This document shows positions 10,425 through 21,968 of a stretch of DNA of 64,000 nucleotides, in pieces (position 1 is the first letter of the stretch; every line of letters starts with the position of its first letter). Location: assembly GCA_963971575.1 (NCBI GenBank), contig OZ020616.1, positions 35,258,306 through 35,322,305 on the forward strand. The letters run 5' to 3'. The position numbers and the translations under genes are program-made. This DNA is from Liopterus haemorrhoidalis (Eukaryota; Arthropoda; Insecta; Coleoptera; Dytiscidae). The notes under the pieces are model-generated. The model made no database searches and had not been told where the DNA came from. It saw only the letters and a program-made list of their open reading frames with translations.

Positions 10425-10989
10425 ACGGGTGTTTTTTTTAGAGGTATAGAACTTTAAGTTGGCATTACTGTTCAAGATGGCGACCGATTTAACAGCTGTC
10501 AAGTGATTTATTCTCAGTTTGGTTTGGCAATTCATCATGAATAGACTCACGCCTGAACAACGCTTGCAAATAGTGCAATTTTATTATTTTTAATTGAAAG
10601 ACACGTTTGGTGACCGCCTAATTTCACGTTTTGGACCTGTGAATTGGCCTCCAAGATCTTGTGATTTAACACCGCTGGACTACTTTCTGTGGGGCTATGT
10701 AAAGTCATTGGTCTATGCGGATAAGCCACAAACGCTTGACCATTTGGAAGACAACATTCGCCGTGTTATTGCCGATATACGGCCACAAATGTTGGAAAAA
10801 GTCATCGAAAATTGGACGTCCAGATTGGACTACATCCGAGCCAGCCGTGGCGGTCATATGCCAGAAATCATATTTAAAATGTAATGCCACAAGATTATCT
10901 TTCGAATAAAAAAAAATTCATGTCAATCGAATAATCCATCGTTGTTTTATTGCAATTTAAAGTTCTATACCTCTAAAAAAAACACCCAT
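10425..10989 (+). mobile_element. internally deleted DD41D (ITm) transposon
   Basis: A 565-bp element with TA on both sides and ends GGGTGTTTTTTTTAGAGGTA / TACCTCTAAAAAAAACACCC. It keeps the extreme N-terminus of the transposase (ATG at 10537, MNRLTPEQRLQIVQFYY) joined by a large deletion to the C-terminal part. Its coding end is almost identical to the copy at 53122-53687, which indicates recent mobilisation by a full-length relative elsewhere. Confidence 0.85.
10594..10884 (+). pseudogene. C-terminal remnant of DD41D transposase
   Basis: About 96 codons covering the last catalytic Asp block (WPPRSCDLTPLDYFLWGYVK) and the C-terminus up to EIIFKM and TAA. In the sister copy at 53 kb, which keeps the second Asp (QQDGATCH), the second and third acidic residues (QQD and TPLD) are separated by 41 residues. 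That matches the DD41D group of the Tc1/mariner superfamily, often annotated as DUF4817-type transposases. Helix-turn-helix domain and first Asp are deleted here, so it cannot be active. Confidence 0.85.
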
Positions 10990-12408
10990 TATGTTTACGT
11001 AAAAAATATATAACAGCATTTCAATTTACACAACTTAAAATAGTAAAATTTGTTATCAACAGGGGAAGCAGTGTTGCCAATCAAACACTGTGGCACAAAT
11101 CTGTCATCGGCTTCAACAAAGGTTTGCGTTACTTGCTTTATAAAGAAACCTTAATTAGCATAAGGTGCTGCCATAAGATTATACTAGGACTAAACTGGAA
11201 GATACACAATAAAAACGAGGAATACGGTTAATTTACGCAGCAGCCCTGCCTACACAACATTAACAAAATCTTTATAAAGAAAAAACAAACATTCGTTTTC
11301 CAACCTTATCAAATACATTATCAAACTTCCCGAGACCATTTTGATTGGTGTATATTGCTAAACACATTTGTTAAATCTGTAATAAAATCCATTCAATATC
11401 CGGTGCTAATCCTCAAATTACATTCTACGTATTGTTTTGGAAATTTATATCGGAACAATGTTGATAGTATCTGCTACAACTCGTGCGGAATAAAATCAAA
11501 ACACTATCGAAACAACAAAATCGTGCACGTATCCCGCTGGAGCGCTATTCAAATTTAACGAATATCCTGCAAAAGGTACACGAGGATAAAAAACAAAAAA
11601 GAAAACCACATTTCCTACAGCACAAATCGAATTTCCTTTTATTGCTCTCATCTAAAACCAGATGAAAACAGAATTCAGGTATTTTTGTCATCTATTATAA
11701 ATTTGATAAGATTAAATAACTATGTTAAAATTATTATTATTTATATTTACGCACGACTGGATCGAATCTGTTTGCTTACATAATAGTTATTAAGACCGAT
11801 GTTACAACTTTAAGCCCACCTGACTTTTTACTATGGGGACAAATATCTCTAATGAAGAGCAGATTTGAGAGATACTCGAAAGGAATCATATCAAAAGGCT
11901 ACCTGATAAATGGTAACAGTTAGTGAACTGTTGCAAAAGATGATTAATATGTGTATATAACAGATGAAATGTACCATTGTCATTTTTGACATGGAAAACG
12001 TTTTTGTCCAAACATGATATGGGAAGGGATGTGGGGAAATTAAACGTAACGAAATTAGGATAGGTTTGATGCTATTTCGCGCCACTTCAACAGTAATAAC
12101 TCAGCCACCAGAGACGCAATACGCGTATCTTGTCGTTCAAATGATCCTTAATATCCAGCACTACGATACTAGATTACAAAAATAGCGAACTAATATCTGT
12201 AACACAATGCCAAAGTGGAAAAAGTGACAGAAATTTACACTTAAATTTCTAAATGTTTATCGCGGAGTCTGCGGTGGTTATGTAAAAATTGATGAAATTT
12301 ATCGAAATAAATTAAGTTAATTTCTAGCCATTGTTTCATTACTAAACATAAATGACACTAGTACTAACAACATTAACATATTCAACGGAGCGCATGTGTC
12401 TCCGAAAC
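10990..12408. other. AT-rich spacer with possible transposase crumbs
   Basis: No intact gene. Around 11815-11850 the plus strand reads SPPDFLLWG, which resembles the third-Asp block of DD41D transposases but is too short to call. Other open frames (11355-11665) show no domain. Confidence 0.3.
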
Positions 12409-14462
12409 TAGAGATGGCAACGATTAATCGAATGATATCTTTGGTTTCGATTAATTCATAATTAATCGATTAATTTATTATAAATCGATAACTTTAATTT
12501 ATTTTCAAGATATTACTTAGTTGTATTGTTGAAACACTGGTCGGTAGATGACTTTGCTCTCTTCTTTTCAATAAAGTCTTTAGATTACTAGGCCTTCAAA
12601 ACACTCGTTATCGTCCATCTGGAGAACTAAACTCAACCGCTACTAATTTCTGTACAATATACTGCTATAGATTCCGTCCAGTCAGTTCAACTGCACACGA
12701 GCGAAACACAATTTTTATTTTTTTATTTTATTTATTTTAATACACTTCAGCTGCTTGGTTATTAGTGTCTGAAATTACTGTGGTTTCATAATTGATACAA
12801 AATTAGTATATTGATTGACATTATTAATTTTGAACTTATATTAGGTGACGAATATTGGTTGCCTGCAAGAAGTTGAGTACGTTATTAGTCATTGTTGAGT
12901 CTAGTCTTAAGTTGTCTTTAAGGTCTTGTTGTAAATTGTAGTTTATGCGTAAGTTAGTGTAGAGTTGGCAGACAATTAGTAGGTGGTTAACGATGAGTTG
13001 TTCGTTACATACCTCACATAGTTTGTTGTCTATGTCATAGTTCTTGCCATGAGGTGTTCGTGTGTGTGTCTGGTGTGTCCGATTCTGAGTCTTGTCATTA
13101 TTACTTGTTCTCATCTGTTGGTGTTTCAGTTCCAGTTTTGTATGTCGTCCTTAACTGTTCGTAGTTTTTTGTTGGTAGTTTCGCGCCACTTAGTCAGTCT
13201 GCAGTCTGTTCAGTATCTTCATGACAGGTGGAATCTCGGGCGGCTGTGTTGGCACGTTCGTTGCCTTCTAGGCCAATATGGGGAACCCAGATGAGGTGTA
13301 CTGTTTTCGTTGGTTCCGCTGTCATCTGGTGTACTTGGTCTTGAATTTGTTGTATGACTATTTCTTTTGAGTAGGTGTTGTTGAGGGCTTGTAGTACACT
13401 CAGAGAGTCAGTGCAGAGGGCTATGTTGCCGTAGGTGGTATCTGATGCCATTACGAGTGCTGTCAGAATTGCTACCGCTTCTGCTTCGAACACATTACTG
13501 GTTGCTGGTAACTGGTACGTTTTACTCCCCTCGTTATGTACAGCAGTTATAGTACAGTTGTTGTCAGTTTTTGACGCGTCTGTGTAACAAAACTGACATT
13601 CGTACAGTTGGCGATGTAGTTCCGCGAACTTGGTTTTTAACATTGTTGATTCTGATTTTTTATATTTACTTAGACCTGTGTGGAAACACAATATTCCAAC
13701 TCGATAATCTGCGAGAAAAGCCTGCCAAGTTTTTTCCTCCGTCGTCTTTGGATAGTTCGTGATGTAATTTATATATTCTTCGAATTGACGTGGAAGAAAA
13801 GTTAAGGATCAGTCACGATCGCGTAGAATAATTAAAGTAAGAAACCAGTCGTTTCGGGCGTTTGCAGCTCGTGGATGCTGTTCGCTGATGATGCTTTATA
13901 GCGTAATTAATAGAGTTTTTAGCAACATCCAAACACCAGCGATATTCCAATACTGCGACCATCTTCATATAATGTCACAGCTTGTACAACGCCTTTTGGT
14001 CACGTTTTAATTTTATTGCACAAACAAAGACTTTAGGACTAAAGTAGGAGTTTATAAATCTCTAAGATGAGTAATGGCAAAATTTTATTTTAACAATGAG
14101 TTATTTGTGTTAAAACTTACGTACTTAGTATGCGATATTATATAGTCTTCGTTCAAATGGGCATTATTTATTATTACAGCCTTTAGTTAGCAACAAAAAA
14201 TATTTGTTTATGCAGACATTATATTACCTCCCATTACTTATAGTTTTCTAATAAAACAGTTAAATAATTTTTTATCACCCTCCAAAATATAACATTAAAA
14301 CAGTCCCATTTTTTTTGTATATGGTATATGGAGCCAGCGTATATGGAGTTTTTATTTCATAATCAAATAATTGATTATTTTTTACCAATTTAATCGAAAA
14401 CTATAACATTGATTTATCAAATGATCAATTAATCGATTAATAATTTTTTACTGTCATCTCTA
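12409..14462. mobile_element. hAT-like non-autonomous element
   Basis: The ends are inverted: TAGAGATGGCAACGATTAAT at the left and a TCATCTCTA end at the right, both followed inward by AATCGATTAAT motifs. The flanking octamers are TCCGAAAC and GCCGACAC (6 of 8 match), consistent with an old hAT-type 8-bp duplication. There is no hAT transposase inside. Instead the element carries a degraded non-LTR retrotransposon 3' region. The boundary call rests mainly on the paired ends. Confidence 0.5.
12836..13790 (-). pseudogene. non-LTR retrotransposon RNase H and C-terminal zinc-knuckle relic
   Basis: On the minus strand a frame from about 13790 to 13194 encodes a linker and then a ribonuclease H domain. 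Visible acidic residues are Asp in YTDASK, Glu in FEAEAVAI and Asp in CTDSLSVLQAL. The final GNERAD block reads GNERAN and the preceding WVPSH block has lost residues (WVPHIG), so the site is damaged. After a frameshift near 13150 a second frame (13114-12836) carries a CxxC...H...C knuckle (CEVCNEQLIVNHLLIVC). This order, RNase H then cysteine knuckle, fits I/Jockey-type non-LTR elements. The reverse transcriptase part is absent. Confidence 0.75.
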
Positions 14463-15209
14463 GCCGACACTGTTCTGTCCGAATTCTTTATTGAAAAACA
14501 TAATTAATATACGAAAACGGAACTTCTTTTACGATGCAACCCTACATTTCTAGGCCTTCGCTCAGCAGAGATTTTTGTTCATCGACCATAATTACTTCTA
14601 AATAATTCATTAAAGTAACTGTTTTGTAATAGTTCTTCTTATTTTAGAGAAAGTATGTTTTCTGTTTTTATATTTTATGCTTTATTTTTCAGAAACTCAG
14701 CGATTTTTTTAAGACAGACAATTTTTTATTAGTTACTCATGCCGAGGTTACTGATTTTTTTCATATTGAGTAATAAGTATATTCGTAGTCTGTTTGCTGA
14801 ACACAATTGTCTAGCTTACCCTCAGTTAATCTTTTCGAAAGAACAAGAAATAAAGTTTGGTCTGAAACATGATGTCAGAATACAATTACTAACAAAATGA
14901 ATAATTCATGTAAGTCGTAAAATAAAACATGACAGGACCATATTCATTTGGTTGATGACGTAAGCTTTGCTTTCATAAATGCGTGTCATGCGGTGGTTGG
15001 ATAATTCTTTTTGTGTATTTTCATACATGTTTGTTCTTGACTGTGGACTACAGCAAATTAAATTAATATATGAGTTCTATGTTTAAATTAATATATGACC
15101 GGGACAGCGCGTACGCAGAAATAGAAATGAATAATATTCCAAGGTCTTAAAAGGGTACTCTTTAAAGATTATCCTAGAATTCACAAGGTCTGAATGTAAT
15201 TAAAATTGA
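14463..15209. other. AT-rich spacer, nothing recognised
   Basis: No coding or repeat structure recognised. Confidence 0.4.
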
Positions 15210-15270
15210 GAAAGGTATAAAGGCACAACAAAATATGTACATCGAACGACAAATGTTGAACGTATATGAC

Positions 15271-16147
15271 TATAGGGAAATAAATTTAAGGTCGTAGTGC
15301 CGTGGTGGTCTTTTTTGAAACGAATGTAGAGAGTACTTAATGTTATTGTTACATAGATGTGAACGTAAAATTATAAGAATAAATATATTTTGCAATATTT
15401 TGTGAACTTGTTTTACTATTTTATCAACAAGTAAGTATATACAACTGTTAAGCCATATTTTTGTATGACACTTCTCTAAAAAAAATTAAAAACTATATTT
15501 TGTGATTATTTAAAATATCGGCATTTCCAGATTAGAGAGATTCTAAGTGGTGAACTTTTAATGACTTACTTCAAAGTAGAAGTCGTTGGCATTAGTCATA
15601 CTGTTTAAGTTTGTTTATGTCCAATAAAATGGATAGATCTTATTGTTGTGTACCTATGTGCAAGTCAAGGAAAAAGAGGAACCCTGAATTATTGTTCCTC
15701 ACATTTCCACCTACAATGTTAAATTAATAACAAAACTTGGAATCGAGGAAGTTGTAAATTGTCGTAAAGCTTGGATTAGAAAAGAAGAAAAGTGGGCCAT
15801 TGGTTGAAAATTTGCTTACTCTTGCTCTCCTTCGTATACAACGCATGAATTTTTAATTCCATCTATGAATTTGAAATAATTCACTATAAAAAAATTTATC
15901 ACCATAACTTACATCACAAAATATAATTTTTAATTTTTTTTATAACGTGTCATGCAAAAATACAGTTTTATAAACATTTGTATTAATTTACTTGTTGATA
16001 AAAAAGTAAAACACGTTCACAAAGTATTGTAAAACCTATTTATTCTTATAATTTCACTTTCACTACTATGTATAACATTAAGTACCCTCTAGTTACGTTC
16101 CAAAATTGAACACCGCGGCGCTATGATCTTAAATTTATTTCCCTATA
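15271..16147. mobile_element. element with ~160-bp terminal inverted repeats and a THAP relic
   Basis: The left arm (15271-15433) and the right arm (15985-16147) are diverged inverted copies over roughly 160 bases, starting TATAGGGAAATAAATTTAAG and ending with its complement. Between them lies a THAP-domain fragment. A THAP DNA-binding domain is characteristic of P-element transposases, so a P-like or THAP-hijacking non-autonomous element is plausible. I found no convincing target duplication. Confidence 0.55.
15629..15860 (+). pseudogene. THAP-domain fragment
   Basis: ATG at 15629 begins MDRSYCCVPMCKSRKKRNPE, matching the start of a THAP zinc finger (Cys, short spacer, Cys, basic stretch). 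The frame stops at 15725-15727. After a shift, sequence through about 15790 reads KAWIRKEEKW, like the central tryptophan region of the domain. The downstream Cys and His ligands cannot be found. It is a broken DNA-binding domain, either from a P-type transposase or a captured host gene. Confidence 0.6.
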
Positions 16148-16255
16148 ACAATCGTGCCCTGCACGACAGAACGTGACATATGAACTACAATTAGGAACAA
16201 TGGGGAAAATATAAAGACACGGCAAAATATGTACCTATATCGAATCACAAAAGAA

Positions 16256-17014
16256 TGAGCTATGCTCGGTATAAAGCTGAGGACTAAAATATTGAAATTC
16301 ATCAACAGACGAAACTGACCTACATCCTTGTAAAAGTTGCTGGAATTAAATGGAAACGGGCAAGCCATATAGTCTGGGTTTCTCGGGTGGACACAATGGG
16401 CAGATAAACGTAACCGACAAAGACCACCCACTCGCTGAACTGAGGACCTAAAGCGTATATTTACGAACTGGCTCCAAGAAGCTCAAGAAATTTTTGCGGG
16501 AGGCCTATATTTACAGTGGATTCAAACAGCTGAAGGATGATGATTGTACACATTTTGTTTTTGGCTGTAACTGCAGAAAAATGTACATCTATGAGAATAA
16601 AAAAGTATAAAAAAAGTATAATCTATATTTCATAAAAACAATAGTTCTAAGGGCGTGATCTGGCGCGATATAAGTCTTTGTTATACGGTCAAGAACCGAT
16701 TGATATCTTTGGTAGACTTTATTGTTTGTGTATTGTCTAACGACTCAATTGGAATCTCGAATTGTTTGTCACTGTAGCACCTTCACTTTTATTTATTTTT
16801 TGTTTTATGTACAATACGATGTTTCTAGAAAATTTACGAACAAAGAAAAAGTCAGTCTACAATGAGAACAAAAAATAATATTTATTGTTTCAATATCTAT
16901 TTAAAAGGATTTTATCAAATATATTTGCCAAAAAGTTTTACGTAAAAATTAAATTAAATTGTTGGAAGTGGTGTTAGAAATCACTGAACCCGGTTTTTTC
17001 CCTCAATTCGTCCT
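16256..17014. other. AT-rich spacer, nothing recognised
   Basis: No gene or bounded transposon recognised. Confidence 0.4.
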
Positions 17015-17700
17015 CTTTTTTTAGGATTTTGTAGGTATGACCAAAAACCCTTAACGTAACTCACAGGTCTGTATATCTGTACGGTATAAATTGTGGCCAA
17101 ACGGTTGGATCAAATCAAAATTTGGCATGCTTGTACAAAAATAGGAAAACTATTAACGATTCAAAACAACACTTGGCGGGGAAAATATAAAAAAAAAAAT
17201 TATTCAACGAAAAATAAATATTTTAAATGAAAGTTTTTAATGCGTGGGTAAATCAGCAAATTTTTATTTTTTAAATTTTTACATTCTAGCTCCCAGAGAG
17301 GTAAATCTACAAATAAGAGAAAAAAATCAATATTTTTTTTTATCTTATTAGTTTTTCTAAAAATATGGAATTTTTCGTGTCGTTGTAAAAAATAATTATT
17401 GTTTAAAATTTATTGTTTGGTATCAAAAGAAAGCTCTTAAGATGTAAATTGTATAATGAAAAGTATTTTTTTTTTATTTTAATGATTTATGCCAAAAAAA
17501 TGCTAAAAAGGTCTTGTCCCACACCTTATAACCCAGAAGGGTTTATCTAATATTCTGAAAAAAGTCTGAGTAATGCACATTAATGTGAATCGGAATAGCA
17601 GGCGTTTCTGATAAGATTATATTTGCAAAAAATATTGCAGTTTTTGTTTTTGACAAAATTGATATATTTTTTTAATTCATAGCTAAATTATGGCTGATAA
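17015..17700. repeat. repeat family R, copy 3 (inverted relative to copy 1)
   Basis: Collinear with the complement of 1740-2297: the AGGATTTTGTAGGTATGACC end, the CCAAACGGTTGGATC block, the TGTCCCACACCT block near 17517 and a GTGAATCGGAATAG block near 17584. It lacks the GACA array of copy 1, and the tRNA-like head of copy 1 is not evident beyond 17700. Confidence 0.6.
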
Positions 17701-18046
17701 TGATACTATGACTTTTGCATTTATGGCTAAGGTAGGTACGTTTTCTTTTGAAAGAAGAAATATAATTTTTTAAAAATTAACTGCTGAGTATCGATCTACA
17801 CTTCCATACGTAATGCAGGTTGCGTAACTTTCATGAGTGAAAAAAATATATAAGGGCCGGTTTCCACCTTCTGATAAACTTGGTAACTATCTGATAGATA
17901 AAGTTATCTGATACTTTATCTGTTGGATAAATGTCATCCCGTCTTTCAATTTAAATTTATCCGTCAGATATTTATCTGACATAATACAAAATAAGTTATA
18001 ATAAATTTGAAAATAAGAAATTAAATCACGGGGTATTCTTTCATAT

Positions 18047-18262
18047 TCATTTTTTCTGAGTAATCAGTTTCTTCAGGTACGTCACCGATACAGGACTGAT
18101 CTTTTGTTGGTGGTTCTTCATATCCACTCTTGTAACGTTAAAGTTGCGTAATACTGCAGTTGCTACTATACCAATTATAATCTTATTGCTCAAATTCGAA
18201 GCGAATATTAGAATTATTAAACATTGTATTGTACGGCGTGGAACTCGGCTAACGTTTAACAT
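18047..18262 (-). pseudogene. HARBI1-like nuclease C-terminal relic
   Basis: A 71-codon minus-strand frame with the pattern RRTIQC...IIGIVATAVLRNF corresponds to the family segment RR.IE...F (third acidic residue region) followed by the I.A.AVLHN helix. The catalytic Glu is replaced (IQC) and the N-terminal two thirds are gone. The same stretch, further decayed, recurs at about 49490-49738. It cannot function. Confidence 0.55.
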
Positions 18263-18758
18263 AAAATATCCTTCTCGACACCGTTTACTTCAGCCTTTTT
18301 TTAACAGAAGAAAGCAGTTTCACTAACATTTCATCCCAGGCTGCAACCACTCGTGGATAGCGGACAATTTCGTAAAATACTCGTTGAAATTTGTGTATTT
18401 AATTTTCCGTACAAGGCATACAAATGAAATCAAACATAAGCTGGATATTACACGAGATATGTTTTTCATATTTTTTCTCACCGTGGACTGGTGCACTGTT
18501 ATTTTGGAGTTAAGGCATTATTTCTACAAATAATAAAATTCAAACAAATTATATTTTTTCAAGTTCATTTTGCAATTTATTGTTCCAAGAAATCATTTAA
18601 TTTCTAACTTTTTGACAGTGACAGCACTTATTTGTTACTTATTCGCTACTTTGACTACCGAATAACATCTGCCAGATAGCATAGTTTATTCGTAGGAATA
18701 ACTTTATCTGAAGGTGGAAAGACGCTTTATTGTTTTTATCCGTCAGATAACGTTACCA

Positions 18759-18824
18759 AATGGGCTGCGTTGGCGCAAATAGCCTTTGTTGCTGTGCGCT
18801 AAAAATTTTAACTAACTAACTAAC
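18759..18824 (+). mobile_element. 66-bp retro-insert with 14-bp target duplication
   Basis: A short sequence beginning GGGCTGCGTTGGCG (18762) and ending in a (TAAC)n tail is flanked by perfect 14-base direct repeats AGATAACGTTACCA (18745-18758 and 18825-18838). Long duplications plus a simple-repeat tail are the signature of LINE-mediated insertion. The insert split a subterminal motif of the Harbinger element, so it is younger than it. Confidence 0.75.
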
Positions 18825-19170
18825 AGATAACGTTACCAGCCACTTTATCTGAAGGTGGAAAGACCGGCCCTAAATGTAATAGATTAGTGTTCTTCAACCC
18901 GTTGTCCGCAGACTGGTGCCACCGGTTGCCAAAATATTTTGACCGAATCATGTAAATGCACACTTCTATTCACGAGTACACATTTTTTTAGGCGACGCAG
19001 AAGCTAACTTTTGTCCGAGCCATGATTTATTTAATATTTACTATCGCCAATACAACGTCTCTCGCGGCTGTTTTTCATACTTCTGATGAAGCTAGCTCTT
19101 TGGAATAGTCGCTTATAAGAGGAAGATATAGAAATGTTTCCCCATTTGGATGAATTTTTGATTTCTGCTG

Positions 19171-19629
19171 TTGTCAACCAGAAAGTCATATTCAACACTA
19201 AGTCAACATTTAAGAGCATTAGTTGAAAATTTGAATAATTATTTCCCTGAAAATGAGGGTCCTCGTAAAGGCAACCTATGGATTAATAATCCATTCTTGA
19301 AAGATATAAAGTCATGTCTACTTGATCCTCGTAAAAAAGAAAAGCTGATCGAGTTGTCTTGTGATGTCACTATGGTGTCCAGACATAAAATGCAATCATC
19401 GTCTCAATTTTGGAAATCGCTAGAAAAAGAATATCCATCTTTGAGTTATAAAGCTATCAAATTATTAGTAATTTTTTCGACTTTTGCGAAATGTGTGTGT
19501 GCCTATTTGTGCGAAAAGATTTGTTCAGCCATGTCAATTATAAAAACCAAACAGAGAAATCGAATGGATGCAACGCAGCGCTTCGTCTCTCAGAAACAAC
19601 TCTTCAGCCACGTATATAAAATTTTCTAA
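19171..19629 (+). pseudogene. hAT transposase C-terminal remnant
   Basis: The frame carries the pattern PFLKDI, then SQFWKSLEKEYPSLSYKAIKLL, CAYLCEKICSAMSIIKTKQR and NRMDATQRF. This is the C-terminal dimerisation (hATC) region of BED-finger hAT transposases of the SCAND3/ZBED5 type. The BED finger and most of the catalytic core are missing, and the tail is altered just before a Harbinger-like MITE starts at 19630. A related relic lies on the minus strand at 23534-23917. Non-functional. Confidence 0.75.
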
Positions 19630-19745
19630 GGCTACGGTTACAGTGGAAGCGTGTTCGCCCGAAGTACAGTTCGGGCGTATTAGCGCGTAAACGGGCATAT
19701 TCGCGCGTATACGAGCGACTAGATAGGTGGTGTTTAGTTCTAGCA

Positions 19746-19955
19746 GTTATTTTAATGACAAAAAAAAAAAAATGGGATATTTGTATTAAGAATGCCGTAA
19801 AAAATGACATTTTAAAATAATATTAACCTTAACCAAAAAATGTTTATTGGAAGTATGAATTATAAACCTTAAACAAAACGGCCAAAAAGTACAATTCAAA
19901 CGATGAAAGTAACTGGATTGCAAAATCTAGTTCCGCCTAAACGCTTGGAATAGCC
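19746..19955. mobile_element. MITE family C/D right half
   Basis: The interior matches the family C interior (ATTAACCTTAACCAAAAAATG, here split to stay short: ATTAACCTTAACC then AAAAAATG) and the end CGCCTAAACGCTTGGAATAG. TATA follows. No left end is present. Confidence 0.6.
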
Positions 19956-20103
19956 TATAATGCTCCAATTTCTTAGTAATATAGAAAATATCAAGAATAT
20001 TTGCATAATAAAGCAGGTTAATTTTAACACAATTCACCTTTGAGTAATTTTATATATAATTTTCTTCATTACATTAATTAAAAAAATACGTCTGTTATTC
20101 ACG

Positions 20104-20165
20104 TACCACCAAGTCTTCTTTCAGGTACCACTAGTGATACGCGTACCACCGGTTGAAAACCACTG
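20104..20165. mobile_element. orphan hAT right end
   Basis: The sequence ends TACCACCGGTTGAAAACCAC then TG, a typical hAT terminus (complement CAGTGGTTTTCAACC). No matching left end was found nearby. Confidence 0.45.
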
Positions 20166-20869
20166 GTGTAAACCATTCATATGTTGTTTTGTTTTTTATT
20201 ATGTTTAGAACATGGAATAAATTTAATATTTCTCCTTATCGCTAACTTTTAATTCAGTCGCCACTTCATCCCATAATTTACGTGATTGATCAATGGTAAG
20301 TTTTACATTTTTGATCCCATAACGATCTTCGATCAAAAACTAAAAATATTAATTTCTCAATATTCATTTTGCATACACAGACTGTACCACAAAGCAAGTA
20401 AAACAAGTGGACTGTACGGAGATAAGAACTGTAGGTAGAACGCATACTCGCGCGAACAAAACAAACAATTTTGAATTCAGCTATTCGGGCGATTTACAAT
20501 ACACAGATGTGTACTTCAACACGCTAGAATTAGTCGCTCGAATGTGAGCGAGTACGAGCGTAGTTCGCGCGATTGATAAGCTTCTACAGTACCTAAAAAC
20601 CTGTGTATTTCTACACGCTTTAATCAGTCGCGCGAATGCGGGCGAGTACGCGTGACTTACTGTTCGCGCGAACACGCTTCCACTGTAACCGTAGCCTAAC
20701 AAAGAAGCAGCAGCAGATGTGGCACTATATATTATATACGCACACTATACACATAATTAAATACTATATATATTGGTTTTTATTTGTGTCTTTCAGCCGG
20801 TCCACGAAATATTTATCCTGTTTTTACCGGTCCGCGGGGACAAAAAGGTTGAAGAATACTGTAATAGAT

Positions 20870-21634
20870 CACCTGATATAGTCACCTGATTTGGCAATGT
20901 GCGACTTTTGATTATTTTTTGGGCGTAACATAAAATTACGTGGTAGAAGAGTTTCTTCTGAAAGATGTTTTTTTTTTTCAAAGGTTTTAAGAACTGGAAG
21001 AAAACAATGGCCAAGTGAATTACTGTTGAAGGAAACTACTTTAAAAACATTTAAAATTAAATCCTAAAAAATATGAGCCATGTTTTATTCTCAATAATTC
21101 TAGCGTAACGGTACTTACTTCTTTTTTTTTCTTGCTTAAAAAATAAAATTAATAGATAAAAAAGGTAGTAATTTATATTATGTAGCATAAAGTTCTGATT
21201 GTTTAAGAGAAAATTTAAAAAAGATTGTAATGAATTGTGACATAAATTTCCATAAGGATATACGTCTAAATAACATCGAGATGACAAATATCTCCAATTT
21301 AACTTAAAGCTTATAACGTGTCGTATCGAAATTCTGCAGGTGACAGATTCTACGACATTATGCATAAGTATGCATTTTCCACTACATTTCTCATTCTTTT
21401 TATTTGGTAGTTTAAAGAGATTATCGATTCATATTAACACGATCTTGAGATCTCATTTACATCCCGATCTGTCGCTACTAGGAGTGAGGATTTTTATTGA
21501 AGATATTAAGAAAATGATATTAGTGAGGTATTTGAATTGATGTATATCTGGGGTGTCATTATGACGACCACGCTCGTCAATGATGAAGTCAACTTTATAA
21601 TGATTTTTGTTAAATAGCGTATTTAAAACAATTC
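20870..21634. other. AT-rich spacer, nothing recognised
   Basis: No domain-bearing frame or bounded repeat recognised. Confidence 0.4.
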
Positions 21635-21968
21635 AATTAGAGCAGTGGTCTCCAACTTATTTTGTCGCGGAACCCCCTTTTGTTGTTAAAAAAATTAAGG
21701 AACTCTATATATTTACATAAAAGGTACACAATATATAGGGTGGCCCCAAGAAATGGAAACAGCTAATTTTGGTTTTAAATGAAAGAGCAAATATTTTACA
21801 AAATTCTCGAAACAGCTTTTATTGGAAACATTTTTGATATAACTTGTAACAAAAAAAACAAAACAAATTGTAATACGCAAATAATTACAATACATTACTT
21901 CAAACTTTTTCCTTTTATAAATACGACAGAAAAGTAGATTTAATAAATTAATAGTCATTTTCATTGTA

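Larger units (their letters stand above)
15210..16255. repeat. flanking direct repeats around the THAP-bearing element
   Basis: About 43 bases at 15210-15250 (TATAAAGGCACAACAAAATA...) recur in the same orientation at 16207-16255 (TATAAAGACACGGCAAAATA...), just outside the two inverted arms. They may be remnants of a larger composite element or of a tandem duplication. Confidence 0.5.
17854..18870. mobile_element. PIF/Harbinger element with decayed transposase
   Basis: Ends GGGCCGGTTTCCACCTTC and GAAGGTGGAAAGACCGGCCC are flanked by TAA on both sides (17851-17853, 18871-18873), the 3-bp target of PIF/Harbinger. Many TTATCTGA/TCAGATAA motifs cluster beneath both ends and probably served as transposase sites. 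The interior keeps a C-terminal nuclease relic on the minus strand. Partial relatives lie at 47213-49738 and 62042-62272. Confidence 0.8.
19630..20696. mobile_element. Harbinger-like MITE nested in the hAT
   Basis: Ends GGCTACGGTTACAGTGGAAG and CTTCCACTGTAACCGTAGCC are inverted and flanked by TAA (19627-19629, 20697-20699). Both subterminal zones are packed with CpG-rich GCGCGAA and GGGCG motifs, most likely transposase-binding arrays. Its middle holds a C/D-family MITE fragment and an orphan hAT end. Confidence 0.8.
18885..20861. mobile_element. hAT element with perfect 8-bp TSD
   Basis: Terminal repeats TAGTGTTCTTCAACC (left) and GGTTGAAGAATACTG (right) are flanked by TAATAGAT on both sides (18877-18884, 20862-20869). 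The element landed a few bases outside the Harbinger copy. It holds the 3' part of a hAT transposase gene and a nested 1,067-bp MITE. Confidence 0.9.

Noticed and set aside
11780..11900. SPPDFLLWG reading frame like a DD41D transposase block
   Set aside because: Nine residues only, without flanking blocks; insufficient for a call.
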